Shown piece by piece: positions 63,171 through 64,000 of a stretch of 64,000 nucleotides of DNA. The stretch spans positions 86,967,460-87,031,459 of the forward strand of contig NC_045427.1 of NCBI RefSeq assembly GCF_902635505.1. The letters run 5' to 3'. The position numbers and the translations under genes are program-made. Positions within the stretch are counted from its first letter, which is position 1. Every line of letters starts with the position of its first letter. The notes under the pieces are model-generated. The model worked only from the letters and a program-made list of their open reading frames with translations. It did no database searches and was not told the DNA's origin. This DNA comes from Sarcophilus harrisii (Eukaryota; Chordata; Mammalia; Dasyuromorphia; Dasyuridae).

Positions 63171-64000
63171 CTCTCTTTTTTTTTTTTACAGGATATATGC
63201 ATGGGTAACTTTACAGCATTAACAATTGCCAAACCTCTTGTTCCAATTTTTCACCTCTTACCCCAAACCCCCTCCCCCAGATGGCAGGATGACCAGTAGA
63301 TGGTAAGAACATTAAAATATAAATTAGATACACAATAAGTATACATAACCAAAACGTTATTTTGCTGTACAAAAAGAATCAGACTCTGAAATATTGTACA
63401 ATTAACTTGTGAAGGAAATAAAAAATGCATGTGGGCATAAATATAGGGATTGGGAATTCAATGTAATGGTTTTTAGTCATCTCCCAGAGTTCTTTCTCTG
63501 GGCATAGCTGGTTCAGTTCATTACTGCTCCATTGGAAATGATTTAAGGTTGATCTCATTGCTGAGGATGGACAGGTCCATCAGAACTGGTCATCATATAG
63601 TATTGTTGTTGAAGTATATAATGATCTCCTGGTCCTGCTCATTTCACTCAGCATCAGTTCGTGTAAGTCTCTCCAGGCCCTTTCTGAAATCATCCTGTTG
63701 GTCATTTCTTACAGAACAGTAATATTCCATAATATTCATATACCACAATTTATTCAGCCATTCTCCAACTGATGGACATCCATTCAGTTTCCAGTTTCTA
63801 GCCACTACAAAAAGGGCTGCCACAAACATTCGTGCACATACAGGTCCCTTTCCCTTCTTTATAATCTCTTTGGGATATAATCCCAGTAGTAACACTGCTG
63901 GATCAAAGGGTATGCACAGTTTGATAACTTTTTGAGCATAGTTCCAAACTACTCTCCAAAATGGTTGGATTCGTTCACAACTCCACCAACAATGCATCAA
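63171..64000 (-). mobile_element. L1 LINE 3' end (tail type A), cut by window edge
   Basis: T-run at 63176-63188, ATATGCATGGGTAACTTTAC, ACCTCTTGTTCCAATTTTTC. The minus-strand ORF2 C-terminus stays open to the right edge (IQPFWRVVWNYAQKVIKLCI). Low decay. Its inner end and any duplication are outside the window. Confidence 0.85.

Noticed and set aside
30500-64000. Search for the next gene expected downstream of CRIPT in mammals (SOCS5)
   Set aside because: No SH2 or SOCS-box coding sequence was seen; it probably lies beyond the right edge.
1-64000. CRISPR arrays, bacterial operons or phage-like systems
   Set aside because: Splice sites, vertebrate genes and mammalian repeats show eukaryotic nuclear DNA; no regularly spaced repeats were seen.

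Overview
This is mammalian nuclear DNA, most likely from an australidelphian (Australian-type) marsupial. It is AT-rich and built mostly of LINE and SINE debris. It holds two intron-containing housekeeping genes arranged head to head, and numerous copies of a tRNA-like SINE I recognise as the marsupial WSINE1/WALLSI family. L1 copies carry marsupial-type 3' ends, and decayed L2, MIR, L3/CR1, RTE and hAT-type copies are also present. I could not narrow the species further from sequence alone.

Genes. PIGF (GPI-anchor biosynthesis class F) lies on the minus strand. Exon 1 (5' UTR) ends at 18042, and coding exons are 15100-15327, 12562-12653 and 10058-10174. Together they give the first ~145 of about 219 residues; the last coding exon is not found and should lie left of position 1. 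CRIPT (cysteine-rich PDZ-binding protein) lies on the plus strand and is complete: five exons (18478-18493, 27211-27276, 28351-28405, 28803-28906, 29198-29262) join to exactly 101 codons plus stop with consensus splice sites. The two genes share a GC-rich bidirectional promoter at about 18040-18480, with NRF1-, CCAAT- and ETS-like sites and a 55-bp GA microsatellite in the middle.

Layout. 1-1130: old RTE endonuclease (minus), running off the left edge. 1190-2490: RTE-like, L2 and hAT fragments. 2490-7440: long decayed L1 (plus). 7480-18040: PIGF introns with L2, MIR, SINEs, an unidentified GC-rich block and a 216-bp inverted repeat in intron 1. 18040-18480: shared promoter. 18494-29262: CRIPT, with a solo retroviral LTR and a long L2 copy in intron 1. 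29263-30500: probable CRIPT 3' UTR. 30780-64000: no host gene found; layers of nested L1, L2, L3/CR1, MIR, WSINE and hAT copies, several with clear target-site duplications, plus an unidentified GC-richer block with a CTCF-like motif at 57.7-58.3 kb.

The most unusual structures are the inverted repeat in PIGF intron 1 (a potential long double-stranded RNA), a 195-bp L2 segment copied about 1.26 kb away into the middle of a MIR, the microsatellite in the shared promoter, and a three-layer LINE/SINE/LINE nest. I found no convincing new protein-coding system. Repeat boundaries are read by eye and usually good to about 10-30 bases; exon boundaries follow splice consensus and protein reading frame.
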